64,000 bases of DNA, from the NCBI GenBank assembly GCA_965232405.1, contig OZ246966.1:2232001-2296000 (forward strand), in the 5' to 3' direction. Position 1 is the first letter of the stretch, and each line of letters opens with the position of its first letter. This document shows, in pieces, positions 20,709 to 29,985 of the stretch. A program made the translations under genes and the position numbers. The DNA is from RCIO01 sp965232405. Lineage in GTDB: Bacteria > Pseudomonadota > Alphaproteobacteria > Rhizobiales > Rhizobiaceae. The notes beneath the pieces were generated by a model, which worked only from the letters and a program-made list of their open reading frames with translations, did not search any database and was not told where the DNA came from.

Positions 20709-21128
20709 ATGGAGGGCGGCAGCGCCATCATCCCGTCGCTCAGTGTCGAGATGGCCTATCTGGCGCTGGCGGTGCTTCTGCTACTTGTCCATCTGTCGGT
20801 GCAGTCGTTCTCCTACAAGGCGCAGGTCGGCAACCGCTACACGGTCGGCGCGCGCGACGACGATCTGCCACCGACGAGAATGGCCGGACGCGCGGCACGC
20901 GCCTACCGCAACTTTCTTGAGACTTTTCCCGCATTCGCGGCTCTGGCGCTGGCGATCGAGCTGACCGGGGCGCATGACAGCTATGCGGGTCTGGGTGCTG
21001 CCCTTTATTTCTGGTGCCGTGTCGCGTATCTCCCAGCCTATCTGGCCGGGCTTGCGTGGATACGCACATTCATCTGGAATGCGAGCGCGGTCGGCCTTGT
21101 CATCATGCTGTGGCGGCTGGTTTTCTAG
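20709..21128 (+). CDS. MAPEG-family membrane protein
   Basis: A 139-residue protein with four predicted helices. It has the MAPEG-like central block VGNRYTVGARDDDLPPTRMAGRAARAYRNFLETFPAF, where the R..RA..N..E..P pattern corresponds to the glutathione-binding loop of the family, followed by YFWCRVAYLPAYL. MAPEG proteins include membrane glutathione transferases, but bacterial members of this short type are uncharacterised. It starts 2 bases after the SDR stop. Confidence 0.82.
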   Translation: MEGGSAIIPSLSVEMAYLALAVLLLLVHLSVQSFSYKAQVGNRYTVGARDDDLPPTRMAGRAARAYRNFLETFPAFAALALAIELTGAHDSYAGLGAALYFWCRVAYLPAYLAGLAWIRTFIWNASAVGLVIMLWRLVF

Positions 21129-21160
21129 AAAGAAACAACTCCATTCGAAACGAGGTTGAT

Positions 21161-22573
21161 ATGTCCACCACCTACGATGTCGTCGTGATCGGAGCCGGTC
21201 CGGGCGGCTATGTCTGTGCCATCAAGGCGGCACAACTCGGCCTCAAGACGGCGCTGGTGGAAAAGCGCGACACGCTGGGCGGCACCTGCGTGAATGTCGG
21301 CTGCATTCCCTCCAAGGCGATGCTGCATGCATCCGAAATGCTGATGGAAGCGCAGCACTCGTTTTCCTCGCTCGGCATCGATGTCGCCAAGCCCAAGGTG
21401 AACCTCAAGAACATGCTGGCGCACAAGGTCACCACGGTGGAGCAGAACACCAAGGGCCTCGACTTCCTGATGAAGAAGAACAAGATCGACGTGCTGCGCG
21501 GCACCGGCAAGGTCACCGGCAAGGGCAAGCTGTCGGTCACCGGCGGTGACGGCAAGTCGACCGACTATGAGGCCAAGAACATCGTTATCGCCACGGGGTC
21601 GGACGTGGCCGGCATTCCCGGCGTCGATTTCAAGTTCGACGAGAAGGTGATCGTGTCGTCCACCGGTGCGCTGGAGTTCGCCAAGGTGCCGGGCCATCTG
21701 GTGGTCGTCGGCGGCGGCGTGATCGGGCTGGAGCTCGGCTCGGTGTGGGCCAGGCTAGGCGCGAAAGTGACGGTGATCGAATTCCTCGACAAGATACTCG
21801 GGGCCATGGACGCCGACGTGTCGAAGCAGTTTCAGCGCATGCTGGCCAAGCAGGGCATCGATATCAAGCTCTCCTCAAAGGTGACGGAGCTCAAGAAGGC
21901 CGGCAAGGGCGCGAAAGTGACCTATGAACCGGCCAAGGGCGGCGACGCCGAGACAATCGACGCCGACGCCGTACTGGTTTCGACCGGCCGCATGCCCTTT
22001 ACCGAAGGGCTGGGACTGGAAGAGGCCGGCGTGGAACTCGACGAACGCGGGCGGGTGAAGACCGACGGACATCTCAAGACCAATGTCGAAGGCATCTGGG
22101 CGATCGGCGACGTGATCGCCGGGCCGATGCTGGCGCACAAGGCCGAAGACGAGGGCGTTGCCGTGGCGGAGCGGATCGCCGGACAGGCGGGCCATGTGAA
22201 TTACGGCGTCATACCTTCGGTGGTTTACACCAGCCCTGAAGTCGCCTCGGTCGGCAAGACGGAGGAGGAGCTGAAAAAGGGCGGCGTGGAATACAATGCC
22301 GGCAAGTTCCCCTTCTCGGCCAATGGCCGCGCGCGCTCCATGCTGCAAACCGACGGCTTCGTGAAAGTGCTGGCCGACAAGAAGACCGACCGCGTGCTCG
22401 GCGTGCACATTCTGGGTTTTGGCGCCGGCGAGATGATCCACGAGGCGGCGGTGCTGATGGAATTTGGCGGTTCGGCGGAAGATCTGGCGCGGACCTGCCA
22501 CGCACACCCGACCATGTCGGAATCGGTCAAGGAAGCCGCGTTTGCCGCCTGGGACAAGCCGATCCATATGTAG
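21161..22573 (+). CDS. lpdA: Dihydrolipoyl dehydrogenase (E3)
   Basis: A 470-residue flavoprotein disulfide reductase that reoxidises the lipoyl group of SucB. It has the FAD-binding VVVIGAGPGGYVCAI at the N terminus and the redox disulfide GGTCVNVGCIPSK (Cys43, Cys48). The NAD-binding VVGGGVIGLELGSV follows near residue 180, with the C-terminal HAHPTMSE supplying the catalytic His-Glu pair. The ATG at 21161 gives the standard start. Given its place it is probably the dedicated E3 of the 2-oxoglutarate dehydrogenase complex. Confidence 0.97.
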   Translation: MSTTYDVVVIGAGPGGYVCAIKAAQLGLKTALVEKRDTLGGTCVNVGCIPSKAMLHASEMLMEAQHSFSSLGIDVAKPKVNLKNMLAHKVTTVEQNTKGLDFLMKKNKIDVLRGTGKVTGKGKLSVTGGDGKSTDYEAKNIVIATGSDVAGIPGVDFKFDEKVIVSSTGALEFAKVPGHLVVVGGGVIGLELGSVWARLGAKVTVIEFLDKILGAMDADVSKQFQRMLAKQGIDIKLSSKVTELKKAGKGAKVTYEPAKGGDAETIDADAVLVSTGRMPFTEGLGLEEAGVELDERGRVKTDGHLKTNVEGIWAIGDVIAGPMLAHKAEDEGVAVAERIAGQAGHVNYGVIPSVVYTSPEVASVGKTEEELKKGGVEYNAGKFPFSANGRARSMLQTDGFVKVLADKKTDRVLGVHILGFGAGEMIHEAAVLMEFGGSAEDLARTCHAHPTMSESVKEAAFAAWDKPIHM

Positions 22574-22604
22574 CGTTTGCGGCCACTGGCAGTCGTCGCG
22601 AGGC

Positions 22605-22655
22605 GACGAGGCTCAGGCATGGATCCTCGGGTCAAGCCCGAGGATGACGAGCCGA
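22605..22655. repeat. Dispersed intergenic palindrome (GATCCTCGGG type)
   Basis: Arms ATCCTCGGG (22623-22631) and CCCGAGGAT (22637-22645) are separated by TCAAG and preceded by GGCTCAGGCATGG. The translated reverse strand gives the word LGLDPRIHA, a hallmark of a very common intergenic repeat in Hyphomicrobiales genomes. It lies between lpdA and the shared terminator. Confidence 0.75.
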
Positions 22656-22660
22656 GTGGC

Positions 22661-22695
22661 AAAAGAAAAAGCCCCGCCGAAGCGGGGCTTTTTTC
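22661..22695. terminator. Bidirectional intrinsic terminator for lpdA and rpmE
   Basis: Stem AGCCCCGC (22670-22677) with GCGGGGCT (22682-22689), loop CGAA. It is flanked by an A-rich run on the left and TTTTT on the right, so it works on both strands. It sits between the convergent lpdA and rpmE genes. Confidence 0.92.
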
Positions 22696-22715
22696 GTCTC
22701 GTCTGCTTCTGCGGC

Positions 22716-22937
22716 TTAGATGCCGAGATTGGAGAACTTGCTCTTGAACTTGGACACGCGGCCGCCGCGGTCGACCAGGTTCTGCTGGCCGCCGGTCCAA
22801 GCCGGGTGCGAGTTGGGGTCGATGTCGAGGTGCAGCACGTCGCCTTCGGCGCCCCAGGTCGATTTGGTCTCATATTCGGTGCCATCGGTCATTACGACCT
22901 TGATGGTGTGGTAGTCCGGATGAATTTCGCTTTTCAT
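22716..22937 (-). CDS. rpmE: 50S ribosomal protein L31
   Basis: A 73-residue L31 starting MKSEIHPDYHTIKVVMTDGTEY, with the typical STWG and HPAWTG blocks. It contains no cysteine, so it is the zinc-independent form, as usual in this bacterial group. It is transcribed leftward and ends at the shared terminator. The ATG at 22937 gives the family start; upstream in-frame codons are not conserved in type. Confidence 0.96.
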   Translation of the reverse strand: MKSEIHPDYHTIKVVMTDGTEYETKSTWGAEGDVLHLDIDPNSHPAWTGGQQNLVDRGGRVSKFKSKFSNLGI

Positions 22938-23119
22938 GGTCCTATATCCCGGCTGGGGCCGCTGGCGGGCAAGTAGCCCTGCGTCGATGCGCCCGGTCTC
23001 AAAACTTGAAGCCGCGGCCAAGGATGGCTACGGCTTCCGAAACGGTCGGCGTGGCTCATACACGAGCAATGCCGCGCGCACAAGGCTCTGATGTGCGGGG
23101 CCGCGGGAAGGAAACGGGC

Positions 23120-24919
23120 ATGGCGGAAATTTTCGCGGAGGAGCCGGGGCGCCGCTCGCTCGGACCACTGCGGCGCATCTTCCCCTATCTCGGACGGTAC
23201 AAGGCCATGGTGGCGGGGGCGCTTGTGGCGCTGGTGCTGGCGGCCGCGATGACGCTGACCCTGCCGCTTGCCGTCCGGCGCATGATCGACCACGGTTTCG
23301 GCGGCGGCGACAGCAGCTTCATTGCGCAATATTTCGGCATGCTGGTTGTCATCGGCGTGGTGCTCGCACTGGCCTCTGCCGCCCGCTATTTCTTCGTCAT
23401 CACGGTCGGAGAGCGCGTTGTTTCCGATCTGCGACGCGACGTGTTCGCCCATGTTGCGCAGCTGTCGCCGGCCTTCTTCGACCGCTCGCAGTCGGGCGAG
23501 ATCGTGTCGCGGCTGGCGGCCGACGCCACGCAGATCAAGTCCGCCGTTGGCGCGACGGCCTCGGTGGCATTGCGCAACTCCATCATGGGCATCGGCGCCG
23601 TCATAATGATGGTGTTCACCAGCCCGAAGCTTTCGAGCCTGGTCTTGCTCGCCATTCCGGCCATCGTGCTGCCTCTGGTCGCGTTCGGGCGCACGGTGCG
23701 GCGGCGTTCTCGTATGGCGCAGGACACGCTGGCCGATGCCACCGCCTATGCGAGTGAGCAGATAGGCGCGGTGCGCACCATGCAGGCCAACACCGGCGAG
23801 GCGATGGTGACCGGTCGGTTTTCCGGCGCGGTGGAGGCGGCCTTCCGGGCGGCGCGGGCATCGATCCTTGCGCGTTCGTTCCTGACCTTCTTTGCCATTT
23901 CGGCGGTTTTTGCATCAGTGATCGGCGTGTTGTGGATCGGCTCGCGCGACGTGCTGGCGGGCACCATGTCGGCGGGCACGCTTGGCCAGTTCCTGCTCTA
24001 TTCGGTATTGGCGGCCAGCGCGCTGGGTTCGCTGTCGGAGGTATGGGGCGAACTCAACCAAGCGGCGGGTGCTGCCGAGCGGCTGTCGGAACTGCTAGAT
24101 GAGGAGCCAGCGGTCCGGACGCCGGCCAACCCGCTAGCGCTGCCTGAACCCGCCAAGGGGGCGGTAGCCTTCAAGAACGTTCAGTTCGCCTATCCGACAC
24201 GGCAACAGGCGGCAGCACTTGAAGGGCTGAGTTTCGAGGTCAAGCCCGGCGAGACGGTGGCGATTGTCGGGCCTTCGGGCGCCGGCAAGAGCACCATCAT
24301 CTCGCTGCTATTGCGCTTCTACGATCCCGACGACGGGACGATCGAAATTGACGGCGTGGACATCGCCAAAGCCGACCCGAAAGCGGTGCGCTCGCGAATT
24401 GCCCTGGTGCCACAGGATGTGACCGTGTTTGCAGCGTCTGCGCGCGACAACATCGCCTTTGGCAGGCCGGATGCGGCAGCTGGCGAAATCGAAGCGGCGG
24501 CGCGCGACGCGCTGGCGGAAGAGTTCATCGAGGCTTTGCCCGATGGTTTCGACACGCAGCTCGGCGAGCGCGGGGTGACGCTGTCAGGCGGCCAGCGGCA
24601 GCGCATCGCGATTGCACGCGCCATTTTGCGGGATGCGCCGATCCTCTTGCTGGACGAAGCAACCTCGGCGCTCGACGCCGAAAGCGAAACGCTGGTGCAG
24701 ACGGCGCTGGAAAGGCTGATGAAGGGTCGCACGACAATTGTGGTGGCGCACCGGCTTGCGACAGTGCTCAAGGCCGACCGGATCATCGTCATGGATAAGG
24801 GCCGGATCGTCGAACAGGGCACGCACAAAAGCCTTGTCGCCAAGGGCGGCGTCTATGCGCGGCTTGCCAAACTGCAATTCGACAGCGGCGCGGATGCGTT
24901 CACGCGCGCGGCGGAGTAG
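23120..24919 (+). CDS. MsbA-like ABC exporter (fused permease-ATPase)
   Basis: A 599-residue half-transporter. Six transmembrane helices fill about residues 30-320. The nucleotide-binding domain has Walker A GPSGAGKST near 390, the Q-loop PQDVTVF, the signature LSGGQRQRIAIARAI and Walker B ILLLDEATSALD. It works as a homodimer that probably moves lipids or amphipathic molecules outward. It resembles the MsbA-related group rather than a peptide exporter, since it has no peptidase domain. The start MAEIFAEEPG follows a GGAAGGAAA ribosome site. The substrate is unknown. Confidence 0.93.
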   Translation: MAEIFAEEPGRRSLGPLRRIFPYLGRYKAMVAGALVALVLAAAMTLTLPLAVRRMIDHGFGGGDSSFIAQYFGMLVVIGVVLALASAARYFFVITVGERVVSDLRRDVFAHVAQLSPAFFDRSQSGEIVSRLAADATQIKSAVGATASVALRNSIMGIGAVIMMVFTSPKLSSLVLLAIPAIVLPLVAFGRTVRRRSRMAQDTLADATAYASEQIGAVRTMQANTGEAMVTGRFSGAVEAAFRAARASILARSFLTFFAISAVFASVIGVLWIGSRDVLAGTMSAGTLGQFLLYSVLAASALGSLSEVWGELNQAAGAAERLSELLDEEPAVRTPANPLALPEPAKGAVAFKNVQFAYPTRQQAAALEGLSFEVKPGETVAIVGPSGAGKSTIISLLLRFYDPDDGTIEIDGVDIAKADPKAVRSRIALVPQDVTVFAASARDNIAFGRPDAAAGEIEAAARDALAEEFIEALPDGFDTQLGERGVTLSGGQRQRIAIARAILRDAPILLLDEATSALDAESETLVQTALERLMKGRTTIVVAHRLATVLKADRIIVMDKGRIVEQGTHKSLVAKGGVYARLAKLQFDSGADAFTRAAE

Positions 24920-24992
24920 CGTTTCCCAACCTTTCGTTGCGTTTCCAGACCATATTTCCGAAAATCGCCCGTGGCATTCGGGAGGCGTGGGC

Positions 24993-27900
24993 ATGGCTCG
25001 GGCACTGCTGTTCATTTTCCTTGCGATGGCTATGTGGCCAAGCGAACGGGCACACAGCCAGACGGACCCGTGGGCCAAATATACCGTCGGGTACCAGAGC
25101 GCAGGGGACTTCAAATTTCGCATATTGCAGGGAGCCGATCTTCCCGGCGGTGACATACGCTCGGGACTGGCCGATCCCGCGCTCAAGGGCATCACGGCGG
25201 AAGACTGCCTAAACCTTTGCGTCGCCGACAGGATGTGCGGTGCATTCACCCATAATACGGAGGCGTCGGTCTGCTTTCTGAAAGGCGGCGCTACCCAACC
25301 CTCCGCATTCGTGGGGGCGATTTCCGGCATCAAATATATGGGCGGCAGCGAGCAAGTCACTCAAGCCGACATCGACCGCGAGAACGCGCTGTCGAAGGAA
25401 GAGAAGATCGCAATTCAGGCACAGCTCAACGCGCTGGGTCACAAGGTCGGCAATCCCGACGGCGATTTCGGTCCCGCCACTCGTCGCGGGATCAGCAGCT
25501 ATCAGAGGGTCTATCGCAGTCCGCAGACCGGCTACCTGACGGGCGAGCAGCTGCGGATGCTTCAGGAGCGGGATGTCTACGCGGAAACGCTGGTGCGCCT
25601 GCAGGGACGGGACCGGACGAGGGTGGCGCGGTTGGCCACGCTGTCACCGGACCAGTGCGCAGCGGTTGAGTCAGAATTGCGCCGCGTCGCAGCGGATACG
25701 TTTGTCGCGCCTGCAGGCGATACCGCGACAGTCGGCGAGCCGGTGCGGGTCGACTACGAAATCGCTCGGCCCAAGGAAAAGGTTGCCCTCTATCTGATAG
25801 CGACATTCGACCAGCCTGTGCGATTCAAAGGTCCGGGGTTCTATGGACTCACGCCCGGAGCGAAGGCGCCATTCGACATTTCGCATGGCAAGGAAAAGAC
25901 ACGCGCAGTGTTTCCGCTCTACATGAGCGACACAGAATATGAGGGCATGTTCGAATTCATTCCGCTGTCGCTCGGAACGACAGCCGTAGAGGTGTCGCTG
26001 GTCGCCATGACCGGCTGCGGCGAGCGGCGTGCGGAGGTCATTATCGGCCACAATGTTGTCGCTTCGCCAGGTGCTCCGGAATTCGTCATCGTCGATGAGT
26101 TTGCTGCCAACCGGTCAGAACGCATCTACCGCTCACCGAATGGCGAGCGGCTGCTGGAGGAACTGGATGGCCGTTTTCGCATTCTCGATGCCGAGACGGG
26201 CCTGCAACTGAGCGAGTATGTCGGGCAGGAGCCGCGCTTTTCGCCCACCGGGCGGTTCGTCGCGGCCTATGTCGGGGACCAACTCGGTATCTATGACGCA
26301 CTCGACGGAAAGCCGATACGCGAGGTGCGCGCGTCACATGTCGCCTGGGACAATCAAGACAGTTTCGTTGTCGTTGGCGGGGCCGGTCGCGGCCTGATCT
26401 GGACCTATCCATCGCTCGGCGGCGACGCCGGCACGATCACAGACCCAAGTTGTCGCGTCTGTTCCGGTGTCCAAACGAGCACTTACCGGATGGATCTGGA
26501 GAACAACCTCGTCATCGCGACCGGGACGCTTGACGTGTCGGTCGCGTCGATAACAACAGCTGCCAACTACGGTCCGGCATGGGGCGACGAACGCGACAAG
26601 CTGAAATACGGCTCGCCGGAGGGCTTCATCGCGCAATTGTCGGGACTTGTACCAGTCAAGCGGCCAAAATACTGGGAAATGATCGAAAGACTTCAGTTCA
26701 CGCATATCGATGTTGGCGCGAAGGACTGGGGTGAATACGCGCCCGACCCAAATCTGGTCAAGTTCGTGATCGATCCAATCGAGGCCGGAAGTGGACTTGA
26801 AGTCGCGGTGACAGAAGCAAGTGTCCCCGGATCTAACACGCAGGTCTTGCGCGGCGCCACTGTGCTTGCCGCGGCGCCGGCCAGGGGAGACGTTTTCACG
26901 CGGCGGTTGAGCGAGAATTTCGGCTTCGAGATCTCGGCGGATTTGTCATTCGTGCGCGATCGCGAGCCTACCGTTGTGACGGGCAAATCGCCGTCGAGCG
27001 ATTATGGCGAGCTCCAGCGTCTGAAGGTCGACGGCGATCTCTACTACGATACCGGCAGCCTGTGCATGACCGAGGACACACCGAATGTGATCTGTTCGCG
27101 GGAGGCCGCGGTCTGGACGGTGACCTCGGGTTCGCGATCCTACTCGGTCGCCGGTGGCGGTGATGGGGGAGGTTCAGCCGGCTATTCCTATTCGTTGCTC
27201 GCGTCAGTCGACAGCGAGAACCCGGGTGAGTTCGGACCGATTTCCATTGTGATGCCCTATGAGGAGGTCTTGAACCCGGGAGGCGGCTGCGCCGGAGAAT
27301 GCGACTTTAACCTCAAGCTGATTGCAGACCGCTATGTGATGGCATGGTCCACCAACCACCAGCGCATCGAAGTGTACGACCGGCAGACCGGCCAGACGCG
27401 GGGCTATCCCGCATATCGCGGCGACCTGATGAAAGAGGCCTATTTCAGTGCCGATCTGCGCTCGCTGCTGCAGGTGAATTCGGATGGAACCTTCGCCATC
27501 CACGGACTTGATCTGGGCATAGAGCCCGAGAACGGATGGGAGTTTGTCTACGAGGAACCCGATCCAACGGTTTTGATCTTCGGCCGCTTCTCGGATGACG
27601 AGATCGTCATATGGTCGAAAGACGGACACTACGACGCGACCTATGAGGGAGCCTATCAGGTATTCCTGCGCTTCCCCGGAACCGAGGGCCTGTTCACGTT
27701 CGATCAATTCGAACCGCTGCTCAATCGACCTGGCCTTCTCGCGACGGTGCTCGACGGCGGGGTGATCGCTGCGCCTGAACACTACGACGTGCCGCCGATC
27801 GTCGATGCGGAGATTTCGGCGCAGGGCAAACAGGCCACGGTGACGCTGCGCCATCGCGGCGGTGGCAACATAGCCTCGGTCAGCATTTTCCAGGATGGCA

Positions 27901-28796
27901 AGCTGACCCAGACGGTGCGCATGCCCGACACGGCCCCGCAGCTGCAGATTAACGCCGATCTCCAGCCGGGGGTGCGCTGGGTGAGCGTGGTCGCGACAGG
28001 GACGAACGGGCTTGCAAGCACGCCGCTCGGGCGTGACCTTGGCGCCAGCGATCCAGACGCGCGTTCCCTCGCCGTGTTCGCCATCGGGGTCGACGACTAT
28101 TCCGATCCGAGGCTTCCGCGGCTAGGATATGCCGGGAAGGACGCCGAGCGGTTTGTGCAGGCGGTGTCGGCGGCGGCAGGCACGGTCTATGGCGTCGTGG
28201 AGGCTCAATCGGCGGATAGCAGCGCGACCCGCGACGCCATCCTCGCGCGGCTCGACGAGATTGTCGCATCGGCCGACCGCACGCGCGATCTCGCGATATT
28301 CTATGCCGGGCACGGCCTGCAGGACGGCGATGGCACCTACTATCTCGCCCTGCCGGGAACCGACCCTGACAACCTTGCCGGGACGGCACTGCCGTGGGCC
28401 GAGATTTCGCAGCGCATTTCACAGGCGCAGGGGCGGGTGACGGTATTTCTCGACTCCTGCCACAGCGGCGATGCCGGGCGCGATCTCTTTGCCATGAATG
28501 ACGGCGCGGTGGATTCCATACTCGAGCGTGCGGGCAACGGCGTCGTCGTCATCGCAGCATCCAAAGGGCGCGAGCAGGCCATCGAACGGCCGGAACTCGG
28601 CGGCGGCCTGTTCACGGTCGCACTTTCCGCTGTGCTTGACACGGAGCGCGAACGCTATGACCTCAACGGCAATGGAGCGATCGAGGCGAGCGAGCTCTAT
28701 CGCGGTGTAAAGTCGCGCGTTCGCGAGGCGAGTGGGGGACTGCAGACGCCGTGGATGGCCCGCAACCGCATGATCGGCGACTTCGCGCTGTTCTGA
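24993..28796 (+). CDS. Large secreted PAN / peptidoglycan-binding / propeller / caspase-like protein
   Basis: A 1267-residue protein starting at the ATG at 24993, 8 bases after a GGAGG site. It has a signal peptide (residues 1-22) and a PAN/Apple-type domain (about 43-116, cysteines 72, 76, 82, 94). A peptidoglycan-binding-1-like motif follows (about 137-190; AIQAQLNALGHKVGNPDGDFGP). Next comes a roughly 800-residue beta-rich region with short propeller-like repeats (RFSPTGRFVAAYVG, YDRQTGQTRGYPAYRGD, YFSADLRSLLQVNSDG). The C terminus is a caspase-like C14 domain (about 1023-1260). The catalytic pair is intact: His1107 in YAGHG and Cys1156 in LDSCHSG. An EF-hand-like loop DLNGNGAIEASE (1223-1234) could bind calcium. 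It is probably a periplasmic or wall-associated arginine/lysine-specific protease; targets are unknown. Confidence 0.88.
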   Translation: MARALLFIFLAMAMWPSERAHSQTDPWAKYTVGYQSAGDFKFRILQGADLPGGDIRSGLADPALKGITAEDCLNLCVADRMCGAFTHNTEASVCFLKGGATQPSAFVGAISGIKYMGGSEQVTQADIDRENALSKEEKIAIQAQLNALGHKVGNPDGDFGPATRRGISSYQRVYRSPQTGYLTGEQLRMLQERDVYAETLVRLQGRDRTRVARLATLSPDQCAAVESELRRVAADTFVAPAGDTATVGEPVRVDYEIARPKEKVALYLIATFDQPVRFKGPGFYGLTPGAKAPFDISHGKEKTRAVFPLYMSDTEYEGMFEFIPLSLGTTAVEVSLVAMTGCGERRAEVIIGHNVVASPGAPEFVIVDEFAANRSERIYRSPNGERLLEELDGRFRILDAETGLQLSEYVGQEPRFSPTGRFVAAYVGDQLGIYDALDGKPIREVRASHVAWDNQDSFVVVGGAGRGLIWTYPSLGGDAGTITDPSCRVCSGVQTSTYRMDLENNLVIATGTLDVSVASITTAANYGPAWGDERDKLKYGSPEGFIAQLSGLVPVKRPKYWEMIERLQFTHIDVGAKDWGEYAPDPNLVKFVIDPIEAGSGLEVAVTEASVPGSNTQVLRGATVLAAAPARGDVFTRRLSENFGFEISADLSFVRDREPTVVTGKSPSSDYGELQRLKVDGDLYYDTGSLCMTEDTPNVICSREAAVWTVTSGSRSYSVAGGGDGGGSAGYSYSLLASVDSENPGEFGPISIVMPYEEVLNPGGGCAGECDFNLKLIADRYVMAWSTNHQRIEVYDRQTGQTRGYPAYRGDLMKEAYFSADLRSLLQVNSDGTFAIHGLDLGIEPENGWEFVYEEPDPTVLIFGRFSDDEIVIWSKDGHYDATYEGAYQVFLRFPGTEGLFTFDQFEPLLNRPGLLATVLDGGVIAAPEHYDVPPIVDAEISAQGKQATVTLRHRGGGNIASVSIFQDGKLTQTVRMPDTAPQLQINADLQPGVRWVSVVATGTNGLASTPLGRDLGASDPDARSLAVFAIGVDDYSDPRLPRLGYAGKDAERFVQAVSAAAGTVYGVVEAQSADSSATRDAILARLDEIVASADRTRDLAIFYAGHGLQDGDGTYYLALPGTDPDNLAGTALPWAEISQRISQAQGRVTVFLDSCHSGDAGRDLFAMNDGAVDSILERAGNGVVVIAASKGREQAIERPELGGGLFTVALSAVLDTERERYDLNGNGAIEASELYRGVKSRVREASGGLQTPWMARNRMIGDFALF

Positions 28797-28815
28797 GTGT
28801 CAACGCGGCCTTTGC

Positions 28816-29964
28816 TCACCCAAGCAAATCGCGCACCACCCGCATGAAGACCCTGGCGCCGATGGGGATCAGGTCATCTGGGAAGTCGTAGTCGGGGTTG
28901 TGCAGCTGCGGGTGCTCCTCGCCTGACCCCAGAAAGAACATCGCCGATTTGGCCGCGTGGCCGAAGCGGCCGAAATCCTCCGAGGCGCGCATCGGCAGTT
29001 CGGCCTCGTCATGGGTGACGCCTTCGGCATCAAGCGCGGCGCGCAGGTGCGCAGTGGCTTCCGGCGCGTTGAGGCTGGCGACGAAAACCTCGTGATAGTC
29101 GATCTCGCAGGTGAGGCCGTGCTCCGCGGCAACCCGGCGAACGAGATCCTCCGCTGCCTCGACAAGATCAGCCATGCGCTCATCGAGCCGCGTGCGCAGC
29201 GTGGCCCACAGTTCCGCGCGGCCGGGCGCAACGCCGAATACGGCCTCGCCCATGTGGCAGTGGCCAACGGTCACCAGACGGAAGTCGTCGCTGTCGAAGC
29301 CGGCCGCAGAGAGATCCGTCAGAGCCGGCATCAGTCGCGACAGGGCGGGCATCGGCGACACGCCGGTCTCGGGCATGGATGAATGCGCTGTCTTTCCGGT
29401 CAGCACGATGCGCATTCCGCGCGAGGCGCAGTTGACGACGCCTTCCTTGAGCCGGACGTGGCCGAGCGGGGTTCCCGGCAGATTGTGCAGGGAAAAGGCA
29501 AAGTCGGGGGCAATCCTTGCGTAGCGCGGATCGGCGATAACGCCCGCCGCTCCGTTGCCGGTTTCCTCGGCGGGCTGGAACATGAGCACGACGCGCCCGC
29601 GCGGCGGCCGCTGGCGGCCGAGCTGCCGCCCGACGGCGGCGACAATGGCGGTATGGCCGTCGTGGCCGCACATATGGCCCTTGCCGGGCACCTGCGAGGC
29701 GTGGCCTATCTCCGACAGTTCCTCGATAGGCAGGGCGTCGAGTTCGGAGCGCAGAAGCACGGTTGGACCGGGTTTGCCGCTGTCATAGACGGCAGCGACT
29801 CCGTGGCCGCCGAGGCCAGTCAGGATTTCGTCCGGTTCGGTCGGCGTCAGGAAGGACACCACTTCGAGGGCCGTTTGCTCTTCCTCATTCGATATTTCGG
29901 GCTGCTGGTGAAGCCTGCGCCGGAAAGCGGTAAGGTCGATGACGTCCTGATTGGTAAGGGGCAT
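28816..29964 (-). CDS. M20D-type amidohydrolase (hippurate/N-acyl amino acid hydrolase-like)
   Basis: A 382-residue di-metal hydrolase of the M20 family that cleaves N-acyl or amide bonds of amino-acid conjugates. Motifs include RRLHQQPEISNEE near 15, LRSELDALPI near 72, CGHDGHTAIVA near 99 (metal-binding Cys and His) and MFQPAEETGNGA near 128 (catalytic and metal Glu pair). Later motifs are HNLPGTPLG and GKTAHSSMPETG. It is soluble, with no signal peptide. It lies on the opposite strand 19 bases after the caspase gene (convergent) and 21 bases after the FAD dehydrogenase gene, so the two leftward genes may form an operon. Confidence 0.92.
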   Translation of the reverse strand: MPLTNQDVIDLTAFRRRLHQQPEISNEEEQTALEVVSFLTPTEPDEILTGLGGHGVAAVYDSGKPGPTVLLRSELDALPIEELSEIGHASQVPGKGHMCGHDGHTAIVAAVGRQLGRQRPPRGRVVLMFQPAEETGNGAAGVIADPRYARIAPDFAFSLHNLPGTPLGHVRLKEGVVNCASRGMRIVLTGKTAHSSMPETGVSPMPALSRLMPALTDLSAAGFDSDDFRLVTVGHCHMGEAVFGVAPGRAELWATLRTRLDERMADLVEAAEDLVRRVAAEHGLTCEIDYHEVFVASLNAPEATAHLRAALDAEGVTHDEAELPMRASEDFGRFGHAAKSAMFFLGSGEEHPQLHNPDYDFPDDLIPIGARVFMRVVRDLLG

Positions 29965-29985
29965 GGAAATTCCAGTGTTATGCGG

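Noticed and set aside
24993..28796. Caspase-like protein as part of an intracellular anti-phage abortive system
   Set aside because: It has a signal peptide and peptidoglycan-binding motif, and no sensor or gasdermin-type gene beside it. A periplasmic role fits better.
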